DNA of 64,000 bases from Stenomitos frigidus_A (GCF_963877135.1 NZ_CAWNSW010000009.1:13812-77811); one strand, 5' to 3'. Shown: positions 24,568 to 34,627, counted from the first letter of the stretch. Program-made: numbers and translations. Notes: generated by a model not told the origin, from the letters alone.

Positions 24568-27051
24568 CTAGAATCTCTGACCAAAGCCAAACTGAAAGCG
24601 ACTATCGCCTTGGTCGCTGACGCCAAAGTCAGCACGAATAATACCAAAGGGAGAGTTCACTCGCAACCCCACACCAAACCCAGCACCCGTTCCAGGTTTA
24701 CCTCGCTGTACGCCTGGTTCGCCTAACACCTCATCGCTGGTGCCCAAGTCAGTCGCAAAATCGGCAAAGACGACACCACCGATAAAACGGTAGATCGGAA
24801 AGCGATATTCAGCGGAGGCCAGGAAGTAACTGCGGCTGGTCGCCACATCGCCCGCGCCATAGCCCCGTACTGAATTAGGACCACCCAGCACAAACGCGTT
24901 GTAGGGAGGTAGATCGCCGATCGTGGTACCACCTTGCAAATTAAAGGCAACGACTTGCGGCTGTTGCGCATCCGCATTGGGTTTGATCAAACTAACCGGA
25001 ATGAAGGTAGCGTAGTTTGCCTGCAAGCGATTGCCGAAGATTTCGCCACGACCGATCGGAATGGACTGTTCGGTACTAAGGGTCACCAGCGAACCACGGC
25101 TGGGATTGACCACATTGTCGCGTAAGTCCTGAATCGCTGTGAAAGAGAGGGTTGTCAGGTCATCAATGCCCGTACCGCTAAGGGTGAGGGGATTACCTCT
25201 ACGATCGATCGCAAAAATGTTGCCATCGCGATCGCGCAGACTCACGTTGGTATAGTTCAGTCCCAGTGTTCCTTTCCAGGTAGGCCCCAGCGGTTTGGTC
25301 GCACTAATACCGCCGCCAATTTTCCGTTCTCGGACACGACTACCATTGGACAGCTTGATGTCATCGTCAAACACGGAAGACAGCCCCTGACGCCGAAAGA
25401 CATACGCACCATAACCAGGCGTATTGGGGTCTGTATCGCGGTAGGGGCTATCGAAACGGGCATCAAACTGCGTATCTAACGTTCCAGGCTGCACATTGGC
25501 ACTAAACCGCTGCCCCAGTCCGCCAAAGTTATTATCTTGAAAATTGATCGACGCGAAAAGCCCTTGCTGGTCGTTATAACCACCGCTAAAATTGACCCGT
25601 CGCGCCGACCCTTCCACGACGTTGTAAATAACCGCAACGCGACGAGCATCGCCCTCAAACGAAAGCGTCGCACTATCAAAAATGCCCAATTCGCTCAGTC
25701 GTCGTAAATCGGCACGGGCATCCTCTTCGCGGAATACTTGCCCTGGTTGCAGCTTAATCTGTCGCCGCAAGAAGACTGGCTGCGTACGCCCCTTAATGGG
25801 CTGCCCCTTGTCATCAACAGGCTTACCCTCTTTGTTGACAAAGCGCACTTGAACATCGCCGATATAGCCCTCAGCCACTTCAACTGTGACAAGGCCTTCT
25901 CGTGTTGGTTGTAAGGTCAGCACTCGCGCTAACGTGTAGCCATTTTGGGCATACCACTCATTAATGCGCTTGACGCTGTCGTTGAGCAGGGTGGGTCTGA
26001 CGGGGGCACCCAATTGTTCCCCAAAGAGCTGCTTCGCAACCTCCAGCGTGAGGGCCTGTGCTCCTGAGAGCTGGAGCGATCGCACCACGATCGGTTCGAC
26101 CTGAAACACGACGCTTAGGCCTTGAGGATTGGTACGGCTGCTCACACTGGCATTGGCAAACAGCCCAGTGCCTAAAAGATCCGCTACATCTTGTTTGAGT
26201 TGGCTACCGCTGGTGCCACCGCCCGGTCTCGTTTTGATGGTGCTGCGAACGACTTGCTGTAGCTCTGCTTCAGCACCCACAACCTGCACATCCGTTGCTG
26301 TCACGACCAGATCGGGAGAGGCGATCGTGCCTGCAGGCGTACGTTGACTAGGAACAGGTGCTGCAGTAGGTTGGTTGGGCGTTGCAGTCGGTGCTGCTCG
26401 CAGTGGGGGCACCGTTACCTTGTCTGGAAATGTTTCTGGTGCTCTTGCTGGCAGCGCCTCTGGAGCCGTTTCGGGTGTGGTGGCTTGCTGAGACGGTACG
26501 ACCCAAACCGGGGTATTGATAGAGGCAGGCGGCTCTGCTGGCTGGGCAGTCGATGGTGCGGTAGTTGATGGTGCGATAGTTGATGGCGCTGTGGTCGATG
26601 GTGCGGCAGTTGATGACAGGGGCGCACCAAAGTTGATGGCTGGCTGAGCAGACCCAATGGGTGGCTCAGTGCGGGGGCTTTCGTCTGGTGTAGAAGTCGG
26701 TGCAGTTGGCGCAGCTGGTGCTGTGGTTGGCGCCACGATCGGCTGGTAGTCCTGATAGTACTGCGTGCTGACCGTAGTGCTTTGAGCATCCGTCACGGTT
26801 GCCTGCGAATGAGTCGGCGTTGCGGCCGTTGTCACCTGCGCGATCGCACCTTGCATCAGGTAGCTCGGCAAAGCGCTGGGCTGCCTTGCTCCCACTGCTG
26901 CCTTACTGCTGCTAGACGACGAGGGTTGAGCGCTGGCTGCTGCGCTGCTAGTGTAAACCCCTTCGCCAGCCGCGATCGCTGCTAGCGTGCAAGCTGCCAG
27001 TATCTGTAGGTGCGTTAACGTCACGTTGCGGATAACCGATAGAGCGTTCAA
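24568..27051 (-). CDS. Omp85-family outer-membrane protein (BamA/TamA type)
   Basis: An 827-residue protein. N-terminal hydrophobic signal region (LQILAACTLAAIAAGEGVY), then about 200 residues rich in Pro, Ala, Thr and Ser. Three POTRA-like domains follow (about 255-330, 330-405, 405-495; for example DVADLLGTGLFANASV and DLRRLSELGIFDSATL). The C-terminal 16-strand barrel contains the VRGYGAGD loop motif and ends in a terminal Phe (FQFGFGQRF). Cyanobacterial Omp85 proteins, with three POTRA domains and a Pro-rich N-terminus, insert barrel proteins into the outer membrane and are relatives of chloroplast Toc75. The predicted start is TTG at 27051; an in-frame GTG ten codons later is the alternative. 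It is convergent with the pentapeptide gene. Confidence 0.9.
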   Translation of the reverse strand: MNALSVIRNVTLTHLQILAACTLAAIAAGEGVYTSSAAASAQPSSSSSSKAAVGARQPSALPSYLMQGAIAQVTTAATPTHSQATVTDAQSTTVSTQYYQDYQPIVAPTTAPAAPTAPTSTPDESPRTEPPIGSAQPAINFGAPLSSTAAPSTTAPSTIAPSTTAPSTAQPAEPPASINTPVWVVPSQQATTPETAPEALPARAPETFPDKVTVPPLRAAPTATPNQPTAAPVPSQRTPAGTIASPDLVVTATDVQVVGAEAELQQVVRSTIKTRPGGGTSGSQLKQDVADLLGTGLFANASVSSRTNPQGLSVVFQVEPIVVRSLQLSGAQALTLEVAKQLFGEQLGAPVRPTLLNDSVKRINEWYAQNGYTLARVLTLQPTREGLVTVEVAEGYIGDVQVRFVNKEGKPVDDKGQPIKGRTQPVFLRRQIKLQPGQVFREEDARADLRRLSELGIFDSATLSFEGDARRVAVIYNVVEGSARRVNFSGGYNDQQGLFASINFQDNNFGGLGQRFSANVQPGTLDTQFDARFDSPYRDTDPNTPGYGAYVFRRQGLSSVFDDDIKLSNGSRVRERKIGGGISATKPLGPTWKGTLGLNYTNVSLRDRDGNIFAIDRRGNPLTLSGTGIDDLTTLSFTAIQDLRDNVVNPSRGSLVTLSTEQSIPIGRGEIFGNRLQANYATFIPVSLIKPNADAQQPQVVAFNLQGGTTIGDLPPYNAFVLGGPNSVRGYGAGDVATSRSYFLASAEYRFPIYRFIGGVVFADFATDLGTSDEVLGEPGVQRGKPGTGAGFGVGLRVNSPFGIIRADFGVSDQGDSRFQFGFGQRF

Positions 27052-27219
27052 ACCAGGTCAGAGACAAACAACCTCAGCGGCTAAAACCGCATTGCGATTG
27101 AGTAGACGATGGGTTGCCAGGTTGGCTCCTAACATTTTGCACGCTTGATCCACAATTTCTACGTTCTTTACAAAAGAAAGTAGAACCCCAACATCAGACA
27201 AAGCAGGTTCACTACCAGC

Positions 27220-27432
27220 TTAAATTGAGCGATTATACGCGACTGACGGTGACTGCGAAGCCTGAAACTGAGCCTTCGCGAACGCTAAACTGCAAGAAAA
27301 TGACGTATAGCCATTCAGTCGAATGAGCGAAATGATGTTCTCTTTGCATTCAATGACGCGATAAAAGGCACCATTCTCAGCAGTCAGAATGTCTCCAAGA
27401 TGAATGTCCATATCTTTCGTATGCGTTGCCAC
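27220..27432 (-). CDS. Possible small hypothetical protein
   Basis: A 70-codon frame (MATHTKDMDIHLGDILTAEN..) whose first 45 residues look protein-like: a short beta-rich unit DIHLGDILTAENGAFYRVIECKENIISLIRL. The last 20 residues are less convincing. It lies alone in a 700-bp gap upstream of the Omp85 gene on the same strand. No family is recognised and a ribosome site is not evident. It could equally be a chance frame. Confidence 0.35.
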   Translation of the reverse strand: MATHTKDMDIHLGDILTAENGAFYRVIECKENIISLIRLNGYTSFSCSLAFAKAQFQASQSPSVAYNRSI

Positions 27433-27629
27433 GAAGTCGTTACTGTCCTCAGTATTACTCGTTACAAAACAGCTACGCGATCGGTTTCGTGAAGAGTTGA
27501 ACCCGCTCTGTAAACTCGATGTAATTTTTCATTGAAAGACGCGTGTTTGCCTTCAAACCACCTTTTGGGTTCTGCTGCCCTTTCTTTAGGGATTGCGGAT
27601 TAAGGAGATTTCTAGCAAGCAAAATACCC

Positions 27630-27689
27630 GTAAGGGCAGGTTTGCTCACCAGGTTTAGAGGGCAAGACTCTGGCAAAACCTGCCCCTAC
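27630..27689. repeat. MITE-like inverted repeat (GTAAGGGCAGG..CCTGCCCCTAC)
   Basis: Terminal inverted repeats GTAAGGGCAGGTTTG (27630-27644) and CAAAACCTGCCCCTAC (27674-27689) flank about 30 bp. A related copy with the same arms is at 37905-37970. The element is too short to encode protein and lies in the non-coding gap between the small hypothetical gene and the membrane-protein gene. Confidence 0.75.
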
Positions 27690-27750
27690 TCAACTGCAAA
27701 GGTTTCCTTGAAAAGCTTCCTTCAATTCGATGTCTCTTTAATTCTCATGC

Positions 27751-29067
27751 CTAAAGTCGCTCTTGATTGAGGCGACGTTGCCACTCGGCGTCAATTTTGG
27801 ATGTTTGCTCTGCCTCTTGCTCCAGGAGATCTTGCTCTGTGGTGTAGGCCAGATCGTCTGTGCCAATGACGGTTTCATTGGCAAACTGTTGGGCGTAGGC
27901 AATTTTATCTTGCAGTTTAGCATCTGCCTGATTCAGTCGAACCGCTTCCTCTTGACGGGTTTCATTGCGGGCAGCAATCTTGCTATTGCGCCATTGAACC
28001 CAGAAGTAGCGCACCAGCGGTAAGGCTAAAAAGGCACTGCCATAACCCAGCAACACCCAATAAATCGACTGGACAAACGCCACTAAGCCACCCAGAGCAA
28101 TGGCAGCGGAACCACCAGCCAGCAGTTTGCCCAATGCCAATGCGCCAACAAAATTGACGCCACCCAGCGCGGCTGCCAGGATGAGCTGCCCAGAGCTAGC
28201 CTGACTAAACCGCCAGGGAAATTCCTGAAAGTAGGCTGCAACTGGCTTCGGTCGAGTTTGTGCTGCCGTTGCCTGCAACTCTGGAAAGTGGTAAACAATA
28301 CCTCCGTCAGGGCTAACTTCAGGTTGACCGTTGAACCGAGTCAGCACTGGCAGCATGTATTCTTCATATTCCCGACTGTAGCCCTGTCCTAACTGGTCGA
28401 GATAGGGCGCAATCTGCTCAGCCACAACCGCCCCACGTTGATTGCGAATGACGGTGCCGATCGCCTGCCAGCGTCGTTCTTCCAGGTCAGCATTGGGGTT
28501 ACCATCGCCAAACAAGAAGGAGAAAACTGCCTCCAGGAAGTTCATTTGAGGCTTGTCGTCATATTGTACGCGCGCGAGATCTTGTCGGCGCGGACGATCG
28601 TAGTAGTTGGGAGAGAAAAACCAGAAAAGATCGGGCCCTAACCAAAGATTAGGCATAAAGATGCCACCGCCACCCGAATCCTGTCGATCATCTCCATCAC
28701 GGCTTGAATTCATGGCTGTAATGATGACGACGATCGACAGCAAAATCAGCGCAATGGAAACCACCAGCACAATGCCAAAGGAGATGCGAATCAGATAGAA
28801 CAGAACTTTCCAAACCTTGTCCCACCATTCTTTGAATTGAATGCGCAAGTATTTGTTGCGCAACAGCGTTCGGAAATTGTCGGGAAATAAATAAACGACT
28901 TCGCCAGATTCTGCTACCTGGAGATGTCCACCTGCGTCAGAAGCAAGCGCCAGTAGCCCCTGCTGTGCCAAATTTACATTTAAGCCTGCTTGTGTAGCGA
29001 TATCGCCGACAGTGACGCGATAGTTCAGACGCTCAACTGCCTGCATGATTTCGTGACTCGGAGCCAT
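27751..29067 (-). CDS. Conserved cyanobacterial membrane protein, unknown function
   Basis: A 438-residue protein. The N-terminal 70 residues resemble a winged-helix or DprA-like helical unit (HEIMQAVERLNYRVTVGDIATQAGLNVNLAQQGL). A membrane helix (VLFYLIRISFGIVLVVSIALILLSIVVIITAM) follows, then a Gly/Asp-rich loop, an aromatic-rich segment (MPNLWLGPDLFWFFSPNYY), a second winged-helix-like region (QIAPYLDQLGQGYSREYEEYMLPVLTRFNGQPEV), two more membrane helices and a charged C-terminal coiled coil. The HTH-like repeats sense something on the cytosolic side by inference only. Start ATG 29067, preceded by AGAGGAACC on the minus strand. Confidence 0.75.
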   Translation of the reverse strand: MAPSHEIMQAVERLNYRVTVGDIATQAGLNVNLAQQGLLALASDAGGHLQVAESGEVVYLFPDNFRTLLRNKYLRIQFKEWWDKVWKVLFYLIRISFGIVLVVSIALILLSIVVIITAMNSSRDGDDRQDSGGGGIFMPNLWLGPDLFWFFSPNYYDRPRRQDLARVQYDDKPQMNFLEAVFSFLFGDGNPNADLEERRWQAIGTVIRNQRGAVVAEQIAPYLDQLGQGYSREYEEYMLPVLTRFNGQPEVSPDGGIVYHFPELQATAAQTRPKPVAAYFQEFPWRFSQASSGQLILAAALGGVNFVGALALGKLLAGGSAAIALGGLVAFVQSIYWVLLGYGSAFLALPLVRYFWVQWRNSKIAARNETRQEEAVRLNQADAKLQDKIAYAQQFANETVIGTDDLAYTTEQDLLEQEAEQTSKIDAEWQRRLNQERL

Positions 29068-29515
29068 CTTGGTTCCTCTGCAAAAGCATTTCTCTCTCTA
29101 GTATAGAAGCTGTCTTTTGTCGTATGGGACGAATCATGCGCGATCGCGTCTTCGTGAGGCAACAGCGATCGCTTAAGTGGCGATAGAGCTTTGATGAGAC
29201 GAGATGGTAACAACTGAGAAAGGCTCGGAGTGGATCAGTATCGCGATCGCCACCATTCATCGCCCGGCATGACAGATAACACCCTAAAACGGCGGACTTA
29301 ACCTGCAAAGATTCTGTTTAACCCCTCAAAATGAGGGTGTCATCCCTGCCATGTAATGGATAATTCTGGAAATGTGCGTGCTTATCCAACAAATCCGACG
29401 TTGAATACATCGTTATGCGGCTCAAGTTTCTCTAGACAGAACTGTGAACCTAACAGCAAACGTCAGGCTTAAATCCACATGAGATAGAGTGACTTCTGAA
29501 GCACGATCGTAGCAA
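29068..29515. other. Spacer between membrane-protein gene and insertion sequence
   Basis: About 450 bp with several GCGATCGC sites and a small hairpin, CCCTCA-AAA-TGAGGG at 29323-29337. Open frames here lack recognisable features. It should contain the promoter of the minus-strand membrane-protein gene. Confidence 0.35.
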
Positions 29516-29518
29516 CTA

Positions 29519-30888
29519 GTGCAGGGTGGCGGAAAAAACGAATCAGTTAATCGCAGGGCATGAGGGATAAGCTGAACAAGCAGCACTACATTCTTTTCCC
29601 TGGTTGACCCTGATGCCAACGCCCCATGCCCAGCCGATTCCTTTGTCATTACGACAAAAGGCGCTTTTGGAACAGATTGCCCGCCAAACGACCAAACCGT
29701 ATCGCTTAGTGCGGCGGGTGCAGGCACTTGGGCGCTGCCGAGGGGGAGAGCAACAGCGCCTTGGCGAAGCAACTGCACCTGAGTCGGAACCAGGTGCAAG
29801 TATGGCGTGGTCGGTGGCAAGCCGCGAGCGAGTCATTGCTCGAAGCAGAGTGTGAAGCTAGCAGTGAGAGTCAATGAGGACAAAGGGTTGAGTCTATCTT
29901 GCAAGATGCGTTCCGGTCGGGCAGCAGTGTGAAATTTGCAGTGGAACAAATCGTGGCGATTGTCGCCTTAGCCTGCGAGTTGCCTGCTTCCAGTGGTCGT
30001 CCCATCAGCCACTGGAGTCCAGGGGCACTAGCAGCGGAAGCAGTCAAACGGGGCATTGTTGAGACGATTTCGCCCCGCAGTGTCGGGCGTTTTTTAAAAG
30101 GAAGTCGCCCTCCAACCGCATCGGGTCCGGTACTGGCTGAACAGTGACCCGGAAGACCCGGTGGCGTTTCGCGCCCAAGTCAAGGTCATCTGTGACCTCT
30201 ACGCCCAGGCTCCGGCGCTTTTAGCCACGGGGATTCATGTCATCAGTAGCGACGCGATGACGGGCATCCAAGCACTGGAGCGGGCTGATCCAACGGCAAC
30301 CGTGCAGATGGGACAAGTCGAACGCCAAGAGTATGAGTACATCCGCCACGGTACGCAAAGCTTGATTGCCAACTGGCAAGTGGCAACTGGCACGGTGCTC
30401 ACCCCCTCTATGGCTGCCACGCGCAATGAAGCCGACTTCGCCGCTCATATCGCTCAGACGATTGTCACCGACCCTCAAGCTGGCTGGCTTGTGCTTCTCG
30501 ACCAACTCAATACCCACAAGTCAGCCACGCTAGTGCGTCTGGTGGATCGCTTGTGTGATCTGAAACTCGACTTGGGGGAAAAGGAGCCATCCGGCATTCT
30601 CCAGTCAATGCCCACACGCGCAGCCTTCTTGAGTGATCCAACCCACCGCATCCGCTTTGTTTATGTACCGAAACATTCTTCCTGGCTCAATCAGATTGAG
30701 TGCTGGTTCAGTATTCTGGTGCGTCGTCTCCTCAAACGGGGCAATTTCACCTCGACCCATGATTTGCGCCAACAGGTGCTCGATTTTATTGCCTACTTCA
30801 ATCGCACCTTTGCCAAGCCCTTTAACTGGAAATTTAAGGGCTTTCCTGAACTCGATTAAGCTGCTCAGTTATTTCAGCCAGTCTGCAC
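29519..30888 (+). mobile_element. IS630-family insertion sequence (decayed)
   Basis: An element of about 1,370 bp bounded by imperfect terminal inverted repeats: left GTGCAGGGTGGCGGAAAA from 29519; right, read inward on the minus strand, GTGCAGACTGGCTGAAAT from 30888. TA lies immediately outside both ends (29517-29518 and 30889-30890), as expected for IS630/Tc1-type insertion at TA. It carries one transposase gene broken into three frames. Confidence 0.85.
29604..30859 (+). pseudogene. IS630-type transposase, frameshifted
   Basis: The reading frame is distributed over three phases. The N-terminal part (LSLRQKALLEQIARQTTKPYRLVRRVQ) is in one frame to about 29730. Homology then continues in a second frame (AAEGESNSALAKQLHLSRNQ..), with an in-frame TGA at 29875, into KFAVEQIVAIVALACELP to about 30105. 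A third frame carries the rest (LQPHRVRYWLNSDPEDP, then the DDE core: ISSDAMTGIQA, LVLLDQLNTHKS, PKHSSWLNQIECWFSIL). So two frameshifts and one stop. The catalytic aspartates and the Glu in NQIE are still present in the last fragment. The copy is not expected to make active transposase. Confidence 0.88.
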
Positions 30889-31134
30889 TAGCATCGGCAC
30901 TTCAAGTTGAGATTGAACGATTAGCATCGCTGTCATGGTTGCAGAAGGCGTCGCTATGGGTAGCGCAATCAGCAACGTTCTGGAGGACCATTGACACGGT
31001 GTATGGAGGTGTATCAGCGTTGCCAAAACGCAATCGTTGGGCAGGCGTAGATAACTTGATATGCAACCACGCTTGCCCAACTAATATTTGATTGTAAATT
31101 CACTTCTTGGAGCCTTTTCAGCTTCCTAGTCTTG

Positions 31135-32244
31135 TCATGCGGCTAGGGAAAGTGTCTCTACTTGCAGCAATTGCCCGATCGTCTTCACGAACGTACCCTG
31201 CTTAAAGTAGTTTTGATAGACACGGCGAGCGTTTTGGATAATGCGATCGGCCTCTTCTGGATGCTCCAAATAATAGCGACATGTTTCTTCGAGGTCGCTA
31301 AAGTCCCAACGGACTGGAACATAGGTCTCATGAGGAATGTAAATATTGGGCTGAGTATCCATATGATCCATTGACGGTTTGACGAGCAAACAGCCATAAC
31401 AGACCGCTTCATAATCTCGCCAGGTGGTTTCACCCCAGCCAAAGGGGCAAAAGGCAATGCGGGTTCGCTTGATTTCACGAAAATATTGCCGGCTTGAAAT
31501 CACCCGTGCGCCAACATATTCGCCGCTTACGGCTAGATTATATTGATTTTCTAACGGCTGGAGGACATCGATCGCTGCTTTACGGTACAAACCATACCAA
31601 TCGTTGGAGCCTTTCACGCCGTAAGACACACGGCAAAAAACATCAATGTCACGCTTTGAGGGCATTCTTAAACGTGAGAGGACAGTACCAAATAGCGGTT
31701 TTTGAAACCGTTCTAATAAGGTGACATTCCACCCCGTCTCAATGCGATCAGCGTAACCTGGAGGGATCTCTGAACCAATCTGCCAACCTTGAAGGTCATA
31801 GCCTAGCTCACGAGCCAGATAATCAGTAATTGCAGTGCCACCAAGCAAGCCATTTTGATACTGACTAATGTCCTTTAAACGCTGATACTTGAGCAAGCGA
31901 TCGACATAAGGCAGCAGGTTGAAAAAGCTGCTTGCTACTTGATCCCACGGGTCGATAAAGATAATCTTACTCGTTGGATGAGTCGCCCTTAATTTGCTAA
32001 TCACACGTTCCGCTTCAATGGGGCTTTCGTCCCATGCTGGACGAATAAAAAAAGCATCGATTCCATTGCCAAACGTTTGAATAACTTGTTCGATCTCAGC
32101 AAATGTGGAAGCGTTTTCATGGTGGAATGTGAGACCAAGATCGCGCTTAAGCTGTTGCCGAAATCCGAAAAAAGGGTATAGCTGAGCCGGTGAGATGAGA
32201 TCACTCGTGTTAAATTTTGCGTTGCCGATAACCAGCGCTTTCAT
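31135..32244 (-). CDS. Glycosyltransferase family 1-like protein
   Basis: A 369-residue protein. The C-terminal half has the GT-B nucleotide-sugar region (FCPFGWGETTWRDYEAVCYGCLLVKPSMDHM, followed by YVPVRWDFSDLEETCRYYLEHPEEADRIIQNARRVYQNYF), common in surface-polysaccharide glycosyltransferases that look after receding glycan acceptors. The N-terminal half begins MKALVIGNAKFN and has a Rossmann-like pattern. Substrate and acceptor cannot be read. It stands alone: the IS630 remnant lies downstream and about 560 bp of non-coding DNA upstream. No membrane segment. Confidence 0.65.
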   Translation of the reverse strand: MKALVIGNAKFNTSDLISPAQLYPFFGFRQQLKRDLGLTFHHENASTFAEIEQVIQTFGNGIDAFFIRPAWDESPIEAERVISKLRATHPTSKIIFIDPWDQVASSFFNLLPYVDRLLKYQRLKDISQYQNGLLGGTAITDYLARELGYDLQGWQIGSEIPPGYADRIETGWNVTLLERFQKPLFGTVLSRLRMPSKRDIDVFCRVSYGVKGSNDWYGLYRKAAIDVLQPLENQYNLAVSGEYVGARVISSRQYFREIKRTRIAFCPFGWGETTWRDYEAVCYGCLLVKPSMDHMDTQPNIYIPHETYVPVRWDFSDLEETCRYYLEHPEEADRIIQNARRVYQNYFKQGTFVKTIGQLLQVETLSLAA

Positions 32245-32810
32245 AAGCTAAGTCAGGTAGGTCAAGAATTTTGGCAGTTTAGCGATGTTGAGCTGGAAAG
32301 CTCCGAATATTAACCATCCGTAAGGAACCTGAACGCTTGGCAACGCAGGCGTTTGGCTATGACTGCTTTCCTTGCCAAGGAAGCTACAGGCTTCTTTCTA
32401 TTTGATGACACTCAGTATTGGAGAGTCGGCAGTCTTGGTTAAACAATTAACTCGCTTTTACCCCCTACGAATAAGGAAGTTTCCTAATGAGCGATCTGTA
32501 TCAATAGAAACGGCAATTTACAAACTAATTTAAGCTTTGAAGCTCTTTGTTTAATGAGAAGCACCTTTGCTCTTACTAAAGATAAGAGTAATACTGATCT
32601 TTAAGGTAAACTTGTATTGAAGAATGGTGGGCGAATGAATAAGCTTTGGTAAAGCCTCGACATGGTAGGCTATGTGAGGCTTTGGGCAGAATGCTCAAAA
32701 TTGCGATCAATGGGCGGAAGTGAGCGGAAGAAAATTAAGAAAATTCAACTGCTTCCGAAAGACATCGGTTATCCTTTGTGTCCTAGAGTATCGTCGCTCC
32801 TGGCACAACT
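32245..32810. other. Spacer between divergent genes
   Basis: About 565 bp between the minus-strand glycosyltransferase and the plus-strand oxidoreductase. It is AT-rich from 32440 to 32700 and must hold both promoters. No RNA gene, hairpin or tandem repeat stands out. Confidence 0.35.
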
Positions 32811-34388
32811 ATGACAGCCGCTACACAACCGCCTCGCTCCTACGATGTCATTTGCTTTGGTGATGAAGTGCCTGGTGTGCTGGCACTGGTTAGTGCTGCC
32901 AGGGAGTACCGTCGTTGTACAGGGAAGGCGTTACGCACCCTGCTGATGTTTAAGGGCAACTCCCAGGAGGGGGTTGGTGGTCATTTGGTGCGGGGAGGGT
33001 TGGCGTACCTCGATCGCTGCTCTTTATCAGCCGAAATCCGTCAGGCTTACGGTTTGCCAACCTTTGGTGCGCCATCTGCCATCTATCAGGAGTTTTTGCA
33101 ACGGGCCGGTGTGACGCAAATTGGGCTTGACCCACGCAAAGCGGATGCGGCACTGCGAGCCATGCTGAGTGAGGTGGGTACCGATATCATTAGCCGGGTG
33201 CAGCTTCAGTCGGTGCTACGGGATGGCGCAAAGTTAAAAGGTATTCAACTTACAACGGGTAGTGTTTTTCTGGGCAAGCAGTTTATCGACTCTAGCGTCA
33301 ATGCCGAACTTGCGCAGATAGCTAGCGTGAAGAAACTGCAAGGCTTTGCGACCTTTGGGTTGCCAGAATCGGAATTGCCCGTCACGCTGGTGTTCGAAAG
33401 CCAGGGCTTGACGATTCAGCGTTTGAAAGAGATTGAGCTGAACTACCTTAAGCGCTTTACGAACCCGAATGACGCCGAAGCACAAAAATATATCACGATC
33501 GCCGCTGGTTCTGATCCGGCATTGATCAACCAGATCCGCAAAAGCTTTGTGGATGAGAAGGGCAATCTCCGCACGATGTATGTGGGGCAAGATCACGTTG
33601 ATATTCGCAGTCGCGCCTTGTCCGTGACGTATCACGCCTTCCGGGGCAAGAAGATGTTTTTAGCTGACAGTGGCGTGCTGATGGATCAGGCAAACATTGC
33701 TGTGCTACCTGGCGGTCGGCTGTCCTGGAATGCGCTGATGTTCTACGTGACGGGCTCTCAGGCAGAAGCACTGGCGCGAGGTGCGGCTAAACCAACGCCT
33801 GCGATGCTGGAGGAAATCGGCTTTGTGACCAAATGGTTGAAAAGTTTTGGCGCAACAGCAGTCAAGCCGGCTTCAGAGCTATACATCCGGCACGCGGGTA
33901 ATGTGCAAGGTGTGGTAGAGCCCTTGAGCGGTGCCCAGATGCTGCTGGGTGGGGCTCCTGCAACGGATGCGATCGCGACCTTTGGCTATTATCTGGATGT
34001 ACGAGGCGGCATTACGGGCTTGGGCAAAAAGGCATCAGATAAGGGCATGAGCAGTATTTCCTTTCACCATCCACCGCTGTTTAATGTAGGCATTCGTCAT
34101 GCGCTGATCCGATCGGTGCCTAATCTGGCTGTGGTCAGTCCAGCGTCGGGATTTGATGGTTACGCGTGTGCCGCTGGCAGAATTGTGGAATTCAACACAG
34201 CGGTGGGTCATGGCGTGGGGATTGCTGTGGGGATTGCCTTATTTAGTAATCGCGATCTGGCCAGTATCACGAATGGTGAGGTGAGACAGGTGCTGGCAAC
34301 AACAGGAAAACTGCCCCGCATTTATGGTCAAAGTTATGTGCTGGAAGCGACTCGCTTGCAGGATTTTGAGTCGATTATGATTGCTTGA
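32811..34388 (+). CDS. FAD-dependent oxidoreductase
   Basis: A 525-residue protein with an N-terminal dinucleotide-binding unit (YDVICFGDEVPGVLALVSAARE) in which the usual GxGxxG is read as GDEVPG. GGHLVRGGLAYLDR follows, as in FAD-dependent oxidoreductases of the GG-doublet type. The C-terminus has a second flavin contact region (SFHHPPLFNVGIRHALIRSVPNLAVVSPASGFDGYACAAGRIVEFNTAVGHGVGIAVGIAL). Substrate unknown. No signal peptide. It is followed by two G/C hairpins at 34455-34504 and then by the minus-strand coaT. The ATG at 32811 follows a short leader without a clear ribosome site. Confidence 0.7.
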   Translation: MTAATQPPRSYDVICFGDEVPGVLALVSAAREYRRCTGKALRTLLMFKGNSQEGVGGHLVRGGLAYLDRCSLSAEIRQAYGLPTFGAPSAIYQEFLQRAGVTQIGLDPRKADAALRAMLSEVGTDIISRVQLQSVLRDGAKLKGIQLTTGSVFLGKQFIDSSVNAELAQIASVKKLQGFATFGLPESELPVTLVFESQGLTIQRLKEIELNYLKRFTNPNDAEAQKYITIAAGSDPALINQIRKSFVDEKGNLRTMYVGQDHVDIRSRALSVTYHAFRGKKMFLADSGVLMDQANIAVLPGGRLSWNALMFYVTGSQAEALARGAAKPTPAMLEEIGFVTKWLKSFGATAVKPASELYIRHAGNVQGVVEPLSGAQMLLGGAPATDAIATFGYYLDVRGGITGLGKKASDKGMSSISFHHPPLFNVGIRHALIRSVPNLAVVSPASGFDGYACAAGRIVEFNTAVGHGVGIAVGIALFSNRDLASITNGEVRQVLATTGKLPRIYGQSYVLEATRLQDFESIMIA

Positions 34389-34454
34389 TGGGATTGTCTG
34401 ATCGGCATGGAGCCTGACCGTTCATAAAGCTCTGGGCTTCGTTGCTAGACCTGA

Positions 34455-34504
34455 CCGGGGGACTTCCCCCCGGCTCCCGCTATGTGGGGGCCTAACTCCC
34501 CCAC
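34455..34504. terminator. Two G/C hairpins after the oxidoreductase gene
   Basis: CCGGGGG-ACTT-CCCCCCGG (34455-34473) and GTGGGGG..CCCCCAC (34484-34504) form consecutive strong hairpins. They lie between the convergent oxidoreductase and coaT genes and could stop transcription from either side. There is no T-run after them, so they may instead be a dispersed repeat. Confidence 0.5.
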
Positions 34505-34627
34505 GCCCCCCGAATCAGAGTTCTGGCGTGGGTAGCAATGATTAATCTGGAGGCGCAGGTAGGATAAGATTCTGTCCTTTTCAGTCGGGTGAAGTGGTCA
34601 CTGATCTTCAAGGAGTGCTTGCGCAGT

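Noticed and set aside
27114..27326. 70-codon plus-strand frame opposite the possible small gene at 27220-27432
   Set aside because: Composition is less protein-like than the opposite strand and it contains part of the Omp85 promoter region.
29604..30859. Programmed frameshift in the IS630 transposase
   Set aside because: Two separate frame changes plus an in-frame TGA are needed, and no slippery-site and stem combination was seen at the junctions; decay is simpler.
30892..31091. Continuation of a plus-strand frame beyond the IS630 right end
   Set aside because: It reads across the inverted repeat into flanking DNA in a frame unrelated to the transposase.
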